Part shown: positions 40,512 through 49,865 of the stretch, in pieces
Layout of the letters: every line of letters starts with the position of its first letter
How positions within the stretch are numbered: position 1 is the first letter of the stretch
From: Paraniabella ginsengisoli
GTDB lineage: Bacteria; Bacteroidota; Bacteroidia; Chitinophagales; Chitinophagaceae
DNA length: 64,000 nt
Direction of reading: 5' to 3'
Assembly: GCF_022513635.1 (NCBI RefSeq)
Contig: NZ_JAKWBL010000004.1
Span: 868,001-932,000 of the forward strand
Made by a program: the position numbers and the translations under genes
Notes under the pieces: model-generated
Seen by the model: the letters and a program-made list of their open reading frames with translations, nothing else
What the model was told of the DNA's origin: nothing
Databases searched by the model: none

Positions 40512-42008
40512 TTGAAATTATTGGTGATCGGCGGAGGTAATATTGGTTTGGAAAAGCTACAGGCCGTAATTAAAAATGCTCCGGCCACAGCTGTAAAGTT
40601 GGTTGCAATTGAGATTAGTAATGAGGTTAGAAATTTTGTTGCACCTTATCCAAATATAGTATTGGAAGAAAGAGGGTATGCTAAATCCGACATCAAAGAT
40701 GCAGACCTTGTAATAGCAGCAGTTAATGATTTACAAGTGGCTACTCAAATTAAAGCCGATGCGGACGAATGTGAGAAGCTGGTGAATGTTGCCGATAAGC
40801 CCGAACTGTGCGATTTTTATTTAGGCTCGGTTGTTAAAAAAGGCAATTTAAAAATTGCTATTTCAACAAATGGCAAATCTCCAACCATTGCCAAACGGCT
40901 AAAAGAAACTTTGAACGAAGTTATACCTGATGAAATTGACGAAGTACTCGATAATATGCAGGCCTTACGCAATAAGCTTTCCGGTGATTTCGATCATAAG
41001 CTTAAAGTGTTAAATAACGTAACGAGGTCTTTAGTCGAAAATCCCGATGAAGCATTGCAGGAATATGAAACAGATGCAGCTGCGGCTGAAATAGTTGATT
41101 CTGCTGATGTGGTAGCGAAGGCACAGAAAAGTACCAATTGGTATTTAATAGGTTTAGGTATTATTTTATTAGTAGGGTTAAGTGTTTACGCTTTGTATGC
41201 TTTTGACCTGGTTGATCCGATCCTGCAAACTTTAAATAAAGATCATCATTTATTTTATTGGATGTTGCTTGCGGGTTTTGTTGCTGAAATAGTAGCAGGT
41301 TCAATGGGTATGGGTTATGGTGTTATTTGTACCACTATTTTATTGATGCTGAACGTGCCACCTCCTGTTGTTAGCGCCAGCATTCATTCCGCAGAATCCT
41401 TTACAACAGCAGCAGGCAGTATAAGTCATTTCAAGTTAGGCAATGTAAACAAGAAACTCATAAAGGCCTTGGCTTTGCCGGCTATTATCGGAGCCGTTAT
41501 CGGAGCTTTGCTTCTTAGCTATGTTGGTGAAAAATATGCAGCCATAGTAAAGCCTTTTATTGCGGCCTACACATTATATCTTGGTGTTAGGATATTAATG
41601 AATGTTTTTAAAAGCAAAGACACTGCCCAGCTAAAAATAAACCGTAAGAAAACCAATATTCCTCTTTTAGGCTTAGCTGGTGGCTTTATTGATTCGTTCG
41701 GGGGTGGTGGTTGGGGTCCATTGGTTACCGGAACCTTTATTAAAAACGGAAGAACGCCCCGTTATGTTGTTGGAAGTTCCACAGTGGCGAAATTTATTCT
41801 TACTGTAACAAGCGCAGTTACTTTTATATTTACTATTGGTATTTCTCATTGGAATATTGTAGCTGGCCTTTTAATAGGCGGTATTATAACGGCGCCATTT
41901 TCGGCTATGCTTACATCCAGGCTTCCTGTTAAAAAAATGTTCTTTGTTGTAGGTGTGCTTGTAATTGTGATGAGCCTGATAACCATCAGTAAAGCGCTAT
42001 TTATGTAA
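40512..42008 (+). CDS. Fusion: Met8/CysG-like precorrin-2 dehydrogenase domain plus TauE/SafE (TSUP) permease
   Basis: Two-domain protein of at least 498 aa. Residues 1 to about 200: Rossmann domain LLVIGGGNIGLEKLQAVIKN and the rest of a Met8p/CysG-type siroheme synthase (VNVADKPELCDFYLGSVVKK, AISTNGKSPTIAKRLKETL). This would oxidise precorrin-2 and may insert iron. Residues about 210-498: a TauE/SafE permease with eight or so helices (AEIVAGSMGMGYGVICTTIL, GFIDSFGGGGWGPLVTGTF). The frame remains open upstream and reads NNLFPVFIKLEE, the normal start of the Met8 domain, so the true start lies before 40512 but no ATG is in frame; another base error is likely. Follows cysE in the sulfur locus. 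Confidence 0.9.
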   Translation: MKLLVIGGGNIGLEKLQAVIKNAPATAVKLVAIEISNEVRNFVAPYPNIVLEERGYAKSDIKDADLVIAAVNDLQVATQIKADADECEKLVNVADKPELCDFYLGSVVKKGNLKIAISTNGKSPTIAKRLKETLNEVIPDEIDEVLDNMQALRNKLSGDFDHKLKVLNNVTRSLVENPDEALQEYETDAAAAEIVDSADVVAKAQKSTNWYLIGLGIILLVGLSVYALYAFDLVDPILQTLNKDHHLFYWMLLAGFVAEIVAGSMGMGYGVICTTILLMLNVPPPVVSASIHSAESFTTAAGSISHFKLGNVNKKLIKALALPAIIGAVIGALLLSYVGEKYAAIVKPFIAAYTLYLGVRILMNVFKSKDTAQLKINRKKTNIPLLGLAGGFIDSFGGGGWGPLVTGTFIKNGRTPRYVVGSSTVAKFILTVTSAVTFIFTIGISHWNIVAGLLIGGIITAPFSAMLTSRLPVKKMFFVVGVLVIVMSLITISKALFM

Positions 42009-42029
42009 AATATTTTTTTAAAAATTACT

Positions 42030-42068
42030 CTACTTATTTTGTAGACTAATAAATCCCAATTATATTTG
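42030..42068 (+). promoter_or_regulatory. Promoter of the TonB receptor gene with overlapping inverted repeat
   Basis: TTTG (42038-42041), 19 nt, TATATTTG (42061-42068). CTAC-N7-GTAG (42030-42044) covers the -33 box, the same design as the peroxiredoxin promoter. Leader to the receptor gene is about 250 nt. Confidence 0.7.
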
Positions 42069-42177
42069 CTGCCTCATTCAATGTTTATGTACAAGGAAGT
42101 TATTTTTTCGTGTTGTTGTAGTTCATGTCGAAAGGCGTGGTATTATTTTAATTAGAGAATTAAATAGTGCTTTTTTT

Positions 42178-42213
42178 GATTTATTAGTCTATTGTTTTTA
42201 TAGACTATCTATT
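42178..42213. promoter_or_regulatory. Second palindrome in the TonB receptor leader
   Basis: AGTCTAT-TGTTTTT-ATAGACT (about 42186-42206) is a CTAY-N7-RTAG site like that at 42030. Its left flank GATTTATTAGTC is the exact complement of GACTAATAAATC at 42045-42056, so the two sites can also pair in RNA. Confidence 0.6.
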
Positions 42214-42322
42214 TACCCTCGATCGAATTGTCCTTCGGCCTTTCTATATAATCATCTAAATCATTCCAAAAAAAATAATAACGCAAAGAACAATGAAGTC
42301 TCAAATAAGAAAACACATATAC

Positions 42323-44893
42323 ATGAAAACTATTTCAACCAAACTAAGGCTCACACTGATTTTTTTCTCTTTCCCTTTTATACTTAAAGCTCAACTGGCC
42401 GGTCGTGTCGTAAATGAGAATAATGATGCATTGCCTGGTGCGAGCGTATTAATTAAAGGCACATCACAAGGAGTAACTACGGATACCTCGGGTATTTTTA
42501 CTTTATCACCTGTACCCAAAACACCTTTCACTATTTCAGTTTCTTCTGTTAATTATTCTCCACGAAATATTGTGGTAAGGTCTGTTGAAGACACGCTACT
42601 GATCAGGCTTCAGGTAATATATCAAACCGATACGGTTGTTATTACATCCAGAAGAAGAAGGGAACTTTCGCAAGATGTTCCTATTGCGGTATCCGTTGTA
42701 GGTGCCAATCAAATTGCACAGACAGGTGCGTTTAATGTAAACCGTGTTAAGGAACTGGTACCTTCACTACAATTATATACGTCAAACCCAAGAAATACGG
42801 GTATTAACATACGAGGCTTAGGTTCTCCATTTGGATTAACTAATGATGGTTTAGATCCGGGTGTTGGTTATTATGTAGATGGAGTATATTATGCAAGGCC
42901 TGCTGTTGCAACACTTGATTTTATTGATATCGAACGGTTCGAAGTTTTAAGGGGTCCTCAGGGAACGTTATTTGGAAAGAATACTACTTCAGGAGCTATC
43001 AATATTACTACGAAGAAACCAAGTTTTGTTCCTGGTGGAAACCTTGAAGTGAGTTATGGAAACTTTGGCTATATACAAGCCAAAGCATCGGTAACCGGTC
43101 CTCTTACAAAAAGATTAGCAGCTCGTGTGTCGTTCTCCGGAACGCAGCGTGATGGCGTTGTTAAAAATGTGCGTACAGATAAATACACCAATGATATTAA
43201 CAATCTTGGTTTAAGAGCGCAGTTCCTCTACAATGTTTCAGATAACACGCAAGTAACGTTGGCTGGTGATTATAATAAACAAAATCCCGATGGTTACGCA
43301 CAGGTAGTGGCAGGAGTGGTTCAAACACAAAGACCAGCTTATCGCCAATTTCCTGCAATTATTGCCGATTTAAATTATACATTGCCAAGCACCAATGCGT
43401 TCGATCGTGTAATAGATCACGATACGCCATGGAATTCGGGTAATGAGATCGGTGGAGGTTCTTTGAATATAGATTCTAAAATTGGCCCCGGAACTTTAAC
43501 CGCTACAACCGCTTACCGTTACTGGATTTGGGAACCTTCAAACGATAGAGACTTTACAGGTTTGCAAGCATTGGCTAAATCGCAAAACCCTTCAAAGCAC
43601 AAAAGCATTTCGCAGGAAATAAGATATGCAGGTGAAATTAGTGAACGCTTAAGCGGTGTAATTGGAGTGTATTATATTGGTCAGGAAGTAAAGACAACAG
43701 GTACAGAAGAATCTGGCCGTGACCAATGGCGGTTTTCTCAAAGCTCAACCAGCGAGTTATGGAAAACCCCGGGATTGTTTGAAGGATATGGCATCAAAAC
43801 AAACTCGTCTATTAATTCATTAAGTGCTGCGGTGTTTGCAAACGTTGATTGGGAAGTAGTAAAAAATTTGCATTTATTACCTGGTGTAAGATTGAACTAT
43901 GATGAAAAGACAGTTTCTTACAATCGTGCTATTTATGGTGGCCTTGAAACTACTGATCCTGCACTACTGGCTTTGAAACGCGGTGTTTACAGCGACCAGT
44001 TTTATGAAGCAGACGCTTATGAAAGAAATGCTACTTACCAGGTAACATTAGCATATCGCCCCTCAAGGAGGATTAACACTTTTGGAACTTATTCTACAAG
44101 CTATAAGCCTGTTGGTGTTAATGTAGCAGGATTACCAACAGTGAATAATGAACCTGCAATTGATCTTGCTGTGATCAGGCCTGAATATACCAAGCATTAT
44201 GAAGTTGGTATCAAAACAACACCAACTGACGATATTACTTTCAATATAACAGCACATAATTCCGACATTGAAGATTATCAGACCAATGTACAGTCTGCAG
44301 AACTTGGTGTTAACAGAGGATATATTGCTAATGCCGACAAGGTAAGAGTAAGAGGTGTTGAAGTTGATGCCACATATCGGTTAAACCATCATTTCAACTT
44401 TTATGGTGCACTAAGCTATACAGAAGGTAAATATGTGAAATTTACTAACGCTCCATTACCGTTGGAAGAAACCGGTGCCACAAATTCGGAGGGCGTGCAG
44501 GTTGCATTTAAAGATATTTCAGGCGGTGCATTACCAGGCATTTCAAAATGGGGAGGTTCTGCCGGTGGGGAATACTCAACGCCATCATCTTTGTTTGGCA
44601 GGGCAAACAGGTTTTTTATCGGCCTTGATGCTTTTGCAAGGTCTTCCTTTTCTTCAAGTCCATCACCTTCAGCTTACTTAAACGTAGCCGGGTACGGCCT
44701 GTTTAACGCCAGGCTTGGGTTCAGAGCTATTAAAGGTTTCTCTGCATTTATTTGGTCACGTAATATTTTTGATAAAGATTATTATGAACAATTGCTTCCG
44801 GCTGGTGGCAATGCCGGTCATTACGCAGGTGTGCTGGGCGATCCACGAACTTATGGACTTACTTTAAGCTATACATTTAACGGACGCAACTAA
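42323..44893 (+). CDS. TonB-dependent outer membrane receptor
   Basis: 856 aa, intact. Signal peptide MKTISTKLRLTLIFFSFPFI ending LKAQ. A carboxypeptidase-like domain (LAGRVVNENNDALPGASVLI), then TonB box region and plug (DVPIAVSVVGANQIAQTGAF, RGPQGTLFGKNTTSGAINIT), and a 22-strand barrel ending YGLTLSYTFNGRN. No SusD partner follows, unlike the other two systems. The promoter carries the sulfur-locus palindrome, so uptake of a sulfur compound or of a metal cofactor is a reasonable guess. ATG 42323 fits the signal peptide better than 42293. Confidence 0.9.
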   Translation: MKTISTKLRLTLIFFSFPFILKAQLAGRVVNENNDALPGASVLIKGTSQGVTTDTSGIFTLSPVPKTPFTISVSSVNYSPRNIVVRSVEDTLLIRLQVIYQTDTVVITSRRRRELSQDVPIAVSVVGANQIAQTGAFNVNRVKELVPSLQLYTSNPRNTGINIRGLGSPFGLTNDGLDPGVGYYVDGVYYARPAVATLDFIDIERFEVLRGPQGTLFGKNTTSGAINITTKKPSFVPGGNLEVSYGNFGYIQAKASVTGPLTKRLAARVSFSGTQRDGVVKNVRTDKYTNDINNLGLRAQFLYNVSDNTQVTLAGDYNKQNPDGYAQVVAGVVQTQRPAYRQFPAIIADLNYTLPSTNAFDRVIDHDTPWNSGNEIGGGSLNIDSKIGPGTLTATTAYRYWIWEPSNDRDFTGLQALAKSQNPSKHKSISQEIRYAGEISERLSGVIGVYYIGQEVKTTGTEESGRDQWRFSQSSTSELWKTPGLFEGYGIKTNSSINSLSAAVFANVDWEVVKNLHLLPGVRLNYDEKTVSYNRAIYGGLETTDPALLALKRGVYSDQFYEADAYERNATYQVTLAYRPSRRINTFGTYSTSYKPVGVNVAGLPTVNNEPAIDLAVIRPEYTKHYEVGIKTTPTDDITFNITAHNSDIEDYQTNVQSAELGVNRGYIANADKVRVRGVEVDATYRLNHHFNFYGALSYTEGKYVKFTNAPLPLEETGATNSEGVQVAFKDISGGALPGISKWGGSAGGEYSTPSSLFGRANRFFIGLDAFARSSFSSSPSPSAYLNVAGYGLFNARLGFRAIKGFSAFIWSRNIFDKDYYEQLLPAGGNAGHYAGVLGDPRTYGLTLSYTFNGRN

Positions 44894-44933
44894 TCCCTTT
44901 TAATATAGAATTTTTATTTTGGCAATCGATAAT

Positions 44934-44963
44934 GGCCCGCGCGTTTTTACAGGGGGCTTTTTT
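44934..44963 (+). terminator. Weak terminator candidate after the TonB receptor
   Basis: A short GCCC / GGGC stem with a long loop is followed by six T. Only four good base pairs. Confidence 0.35.
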
Positions 44964-45202
44964 AATGAATTAAAGTGACCGAACCCTTTATGACCGTTGG
45001 AAAAGAGAAAAGTTTAAATAAATAAGGAATAAAAACTTTAATTAAAATTCTTGCAGGAAAACAGTTTTTAAAGCGTCAAAGCATGTATGAAATGGAGCAT
45101 CAAAAAATAATCATTTTCATATTTGAAATTAATGAACATTTTTTATGTGGAAGTCCTCGTCCGAACGGCATTCATCCGGGCGGGCATCCGACCAAAAGAA
45201 TC

Positions 45203-45218
45203 GTCCGCCGCGGCGGAC
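45203..45218. repeat. Perfect 16-bp palindrome GTCCGCCGCGGCGGAC
   Basis: A GC-only core in AT-rich DNA, 18 bp before the next ATG, within a GC-rich patch (45150-45220). Looks like an inserted repeat of foreign composition. Confidence 0.8.
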
Positions 45219-45235
45219 AAACAAAAAATATACGG

Positions 45236-46484
45236 ATGAAAAAATGGATGACGATTTTTTGCTTTATAGTATATCATAGTGCGTTCACACAGGGCGTTGC
45301 TAAAGAGCTATATTTTGAACCTGGTTTTGCTGCTGGTGCCGGTGTATCAAAAGTTTTTGCGGAGGTTAATTATATTCCATTGCAGACCACCAAGAAGAGC
45401 ATTTTTGGTAGGATTAGAAAACTGATCGTATCGGATCAATACTTTATCATCTGGGATGCTGACACAAATTTTATCTATTTTTTTGACAAGACCGGGAAGT
45501 TTATTAAGAAATACAGACCTCCTAACTGTACGATCAAAACAATACAACTCGATAAACGCAGAAATGCCATTTTCATTTCGGGGAGCAATAAGAATTTTGA
45601 TTTTTCACCAGCAGAAATCGAAAAGATGATGGAAGACCCTACCAATGCGTCTTTCGCGCGGTTTACTTGGTCTGCCTATTATGATTTAGCAGATATTCAA
45701 AATGAAAAGGTACAGCGAGTGAAAGATTTTAGTCTTTCATTGGTTTCACCTACCATTTATGTCAATAATTGGTGGGCCTATAGTTATATTTATTCGAACA
45801 GAAAATTTGCTGACACTAAAGATTATGAGTTGAAGGTATATGACGGCAAAAAAATATAAAAACATATTTTCCTTACAATAAAAAGACTGATTCATTTCAT
45901 TATAAGCCAGACCAAATTTCCTTTTTTCCAACTGACGAAAAAGACAAATTGTTATTTACCCGCCCTTACGATTATACCTTTTATCAACTAACACCCGATA
46001 GTGTTACTGCGCTTTATAAATTGATCATGCCTTTGTCCATTTCATTGCCCAAAGCGTTTTTCTCATTTTCTTTCCGTTCTCAAAATGATATCGATCAGTA
46101 TCGTTCCCAAAATGGAAGTTTAGTTTGGGAGTTAGACGATGTTTGGAAGACGAAACAGTACTTATTCTTTACACTTGATTATTATAAGAGTTGGCGTGAA
46201 AAGAACTTTATGTATGATGAAAGTACCGGAAGATTTTACAATACCAGTAAAATAAGCGCTGACAGTACCAACGGTTTTCTACCCGTGCTTCCAGGCGGTA
46301 TTCAGTATAACGATGAAGAATACCTGTATACAAGCACATCTTCTTCATCAATGTTTCAAAGCAAAGATTATAATCAAAAAAAGAACCTCAATACGCACCC
46401 GCTATAAAACAATATTTCGAAACAGGTACCCGTACAGACAATCCGGTTATCATTCAGCTAAAACTTAAAAATAAAATCGGATAA
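45236..46484 (+). CDS. Exported putative six-bladed beta-propeller protein, two frame breaks
   Basis: About 415 aa after repair. Signal peptide MKKWMTIFCFIVYHSAFTQG. Sequence such as VNYIPLQTTKKSIFGRIRKL and IIWDADTNFIYFFDKTGKFI matches the N-terminal pattern of Bacteroidota 6-bladed propeller proteins (BF3164-like). Breaks at the A7 runs near 45848 and 46377, each needing eight; the frame then reads NIKTYFPYNKKTDSFHY and KKEPQYAPAIKQYFETGTRT. Role unknown. An outer membrane protein gene follows 132 bp later. Confidence 0.7.
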
Positions 46485-46534
46485 TCAATGTCATTAACCT
46501 TACGCGCTGCTCCGTTTATGGAAGTTGATAGTAG

Positions 46535-46589
46535 TACTACAGATGACGCTGTGCGACGCAATATCGATGCCACATATTCATCTGCCGGG
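46535..46589 (-). repeat. Dispersed intergenic repeat copy (reverse orientation)
   Basis: Minus strand reads CCCGGCAGATGAATATGTGG then CATCGATATTGCGTCGCAC, aligning along its full length with 40116-40171. It lies just before the next gene and is translated only if an unlikely upstream start is used. Confidence 0.8.
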
Positions 46590-46616
46590 TCAATAAATAT
46601 TTCTTTAGTTAGGATA

Positions 46617-49564
46617 ATGCGTATCTTACTAATTGTTTTTATAGCTCTCATACCTTCTCTATTATTTGCTCAACAGGATACATCTCGCGCGGGTTCCATT
46701 ACCGGTATTGTAAAAGATTCTGCTGATGATTATACGCTGCAATCTGTCACTATTACGTTGTATAAAAAGGCTGATTCATCTCTGCTTGCTTACCAGATAA
46801 CAGGAGAAGACGGATCTTTTAACTTAACGGATATCCCATTTTTTACCCCCGTTTATATTAATTTTTCTTTTACTGGCTATAGTCCTTTTTCTAAAAACAT
46901 AACACTTGATACTGCTAACCGTTTTTATAATTTTAAGAATGTAATGCTACCCAAAAGCCAAGGCTTATTGGATGAAGTTGTGGTAAAAGCCGTGGTTCCA
47001 ATAACGATGAATGGCGACACTTTAGAAATTAATCCGGGGGCATTTAAATTAGATTCGAATGCGGTTGTAGAAGATATGTTGCGGCGCGTGCCAGGGGTGA
47101 CTATGTGGGGTGATGGAACTATTACCGTGAATGGTAAAACTGTTAACAATGTATTTGTAGATGGCAAACCTTTTTTGGTAGTGATCCTGCACTGGCAACG
47201 CAAAACCTACCTAAAAACGCTATTGATAAGATCCAGGTGTATCGTGAAGAAGATTATTCAAAAGAGAATTTGGATGATAATCCTGCTGATTCACTGCTTA
47301 CGATGAACATTAAATTGAAAGAGGATAAGAAGTTTGGATACTTTGGTAAAGTAGGGGCTGGTATTGGAACAGACGATCGTTATGAAGTTGATGGCGCCGG
47401 CTTAACTTACAATAAAAAGATGAGAACCGGTGTCGCCTTTAGTACAAATAATATAAATAAATCTGCCAGTTTACAGGAAATGCTTCGGCAAAGTTCTTAT
47501 CGAAACTATAATCCTAATAACCGGTATGTAGCTGATTTAGGAACTGAAGGCATCAATCGTATTTTATTTGGAGGTGGTTTTATGCAGTATGATTTTTCAG
47601 AAACCGATAACAGCAGGTTGAATAACCAGATAAGAGCGAATTATGAGTTTAGAAATACAAATAATTTTCTGACTTCGGCAACAGATTCCAGGAGGAGCGG
47701 TGATGGCGAGGTATATTTAGAGAATGCGGATCGCGAGAGCAGGGCCACCACTAATGCGCACAGCGCCGGGATAAATTATAATAAGAGAGATCAGGACAAG
47801 GATTTTTCCATTAACGCTAATTTTAATGCGTCTGATAATAATAGAATTTCAAACAACGTTACCAATACTGCGGATGAAGGCGGCAATTTGTTAAGCACAA
47901 GTTCTAAATCCACGGAATCTAAAGGGAATAGCAACGGTTTAGTTTTTTCTACTTCTTTTAGAAATAAAGATGACGATGACCGGAACCTGAAGAGTTTTAG
48001 TCTTAGCTATAATCTTTCCTATGGCGAAAATGAAAGCGAGAGCAGAAGTATAACTGATTTTATTTCCCTCCGGGATGCCAGCCAGAACAAATATTTCAAC
48101 AGGCAAAACAATACAAATTCAAACAATTTTAATAACAGCCTTAATGTTAATTATAATGCACTAAAGCGCTTGTTGTTTGGGAACTTTAACCTTTGGGATG
48201 TTAATCTTGTTGCAACTAATAACGTGAGCTTTTCCAATTCTGACGCAGATAATCGGGTAAGCGATTATGATTCTTTGACTGGTGCGTATATGATAAATGA
48301 TTCTTTAACAAATACGCATCGTGTTACAAGAATAGTTGACAGGCCTTCACTTCGCCTTTCTAAAAATTTCTCCCGGCGCTTATCAGACAGGTTTAACCGG
48401 TATATCAATATTAACGCCAATGTACAAGGACAGTTTTTAAATGAAAAGAATGAGTCAAACTTTTCTTACCGTAACCTTGATCGGTCATATACTTTCTTTA
48501 CTCCATCTGCTTCTGTCAGCTATAACTACCAGCGATACAATAAGTACACTATAGAGATGAGCTTGTCAGGAAATTCTTCTCCCTCAATACCAACAATTGA
48601 TCAAATAAGACCTATTGTAGATACCAGCGCAAACGTTTATAATATTAGTTTAGGTAACCCAAACCTTCAGCCTTATGTTACAAACGCGCTGAGTTTCAAC
48701 TTTAATTACAGACGTGAAGAATCGTCAAAGAAAACAGATTATAATGTAAACCTTTCGGGTAGCGTCAGTGACATTAACGATGCGATTGTAGATAGTAGTA
48801 TTTTTGATAAAGAAAATGCCCGAAGGACTATTTACCTTATTAATATGGATGGCAGGCGCGTTTACAGCGCTAATTTCAGGCTGGGAACTTCTTTTAAAAT
48901 GAAGAATAATAAAGTGTTGCAGTTCAACTATGGACTCAGTTATTCTAACACAACCTCCCCCAACTTCATCGATGGTTTATACTCAGTAGCGCGCGCCAAC
49001 AACATTAATAATAACCTGAATGTGTTTTACACGCTCGGTGATATTGGTACAGTGCAGGTTTCACAAGGCATTCAGTCTGGTGTTACTAAACAGACCAGTG
49101 AAAATCTTGGATCGTTTCGCGCGGTGAACTACATAACTCAGGGAAATTTAAATATCAATCCTCTTAAAAATCTTACCATCAGCAATACCGTAAATTACGT
49201 TACCAACAACACAACCGGACAAGCATCAACCTTATGGAATGCATTTGCAAGCTATAGATTTCTGGATAGCAAGCAGGCCGAGGTTAAACTGTCGGCAATG
49301 GATATTTTAAAGCAGAATAAAAATATTGTAACCAACGCTTCTCTTAACAATTTAAGCACAACGGTATCTAATGGATTGCAGCAATTCTTTATGGTTACGT
49401 TATCTTACTATCCCAGAAAGTTTGGTGGTAGCAGTAGAATACGTAGCAGCGAATCCCGTAGTGAGTCGCGCAGCGAGCGCCGCAGTGATAACGGAGGAGA
49501 GCGAAGATCTGAAAGGCGCTCACAAAGCAGTGGTTCTCGTGGCGGCGGTATGAGAGGACGGTAA
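46617..49564 (+). CDS. Outer membrane beta-barrel protein with carboxypeptidase-like N-terminal domain, frame broken
   Basis: About 982 aa. Signal peptide MRILLIVFIALIPSLLFAQQ, then a regulatory-like domain (GSITGIVKDSADDYTLQSVT) and a plug-like part (EDMLRRVPGVTMWGDGTITV). The frame breaks at the T6 run 47171-47176 (seven restores DGKPFFGSDPALATQNLPKN) and continues in an Asn/Asp/Ser-rich TonB-receptor-like barrel (OMP_b-brl_3 type). The final about 45 residues are low-complexity Arg/Ser/Glu/Gly. ATG 46617 is chosen because the earlier in-frame start translates a dispersed repeat. Ligand unknown. Confidence 0.82.
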
Positions 49565-49609
49565 AAATGGCATTGCGAATTTTTTTGTTGATCAACAATA
49601 AATATAAAT

Positions 49610-49680
49610 CATCGGTATTGCCACGCTCGCTTGTACTGTTGTGCAAATGGCATCCTGCATTAACGACGCAATACCATCTC
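49610..49680. repeat. Dispersed intergenic repeat copy
   Basis: Contains CATCGGTATTGCCACGCTCG and AAATGGCATCCTGCATTAAC then GACGCAATACC, modules shared with 12428 and 20079. Otherwise the 49565-49865 gap shows no gene and no SAM or cobalamin riboswitch that I can recognise. Confidence 0.65.
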
Positions 49681-49865
49681 TCCGACTACCGGTCTTTCCA
49701 ACTTTCCATCTATTCTACAATTTTCCGTACATTTGCATGCGCAGGCGGATTTGTTTATTGTTCACCCTGCATAAAAAATTTGAACTAATAAAACGTTACG
49801 AACCTCCCCCAAGTTCCCACGTTTATACACTGAGTTCATTATTATTGAACCTGAAATTTATTACA

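Noticed and set aside
46488-46616. Longer N-terminus for the outer membrane protein
   Set aside because: It translates a dispersed intergenic repeat, and a normal signal peptide starts at 46617.
49565-49865. SAM or cobalamin riboswitch before metH
   Set aside because: I looked for the conserved boxes of both and did not see them; the gap holds a dispersed repeat and AT-rich sequence.
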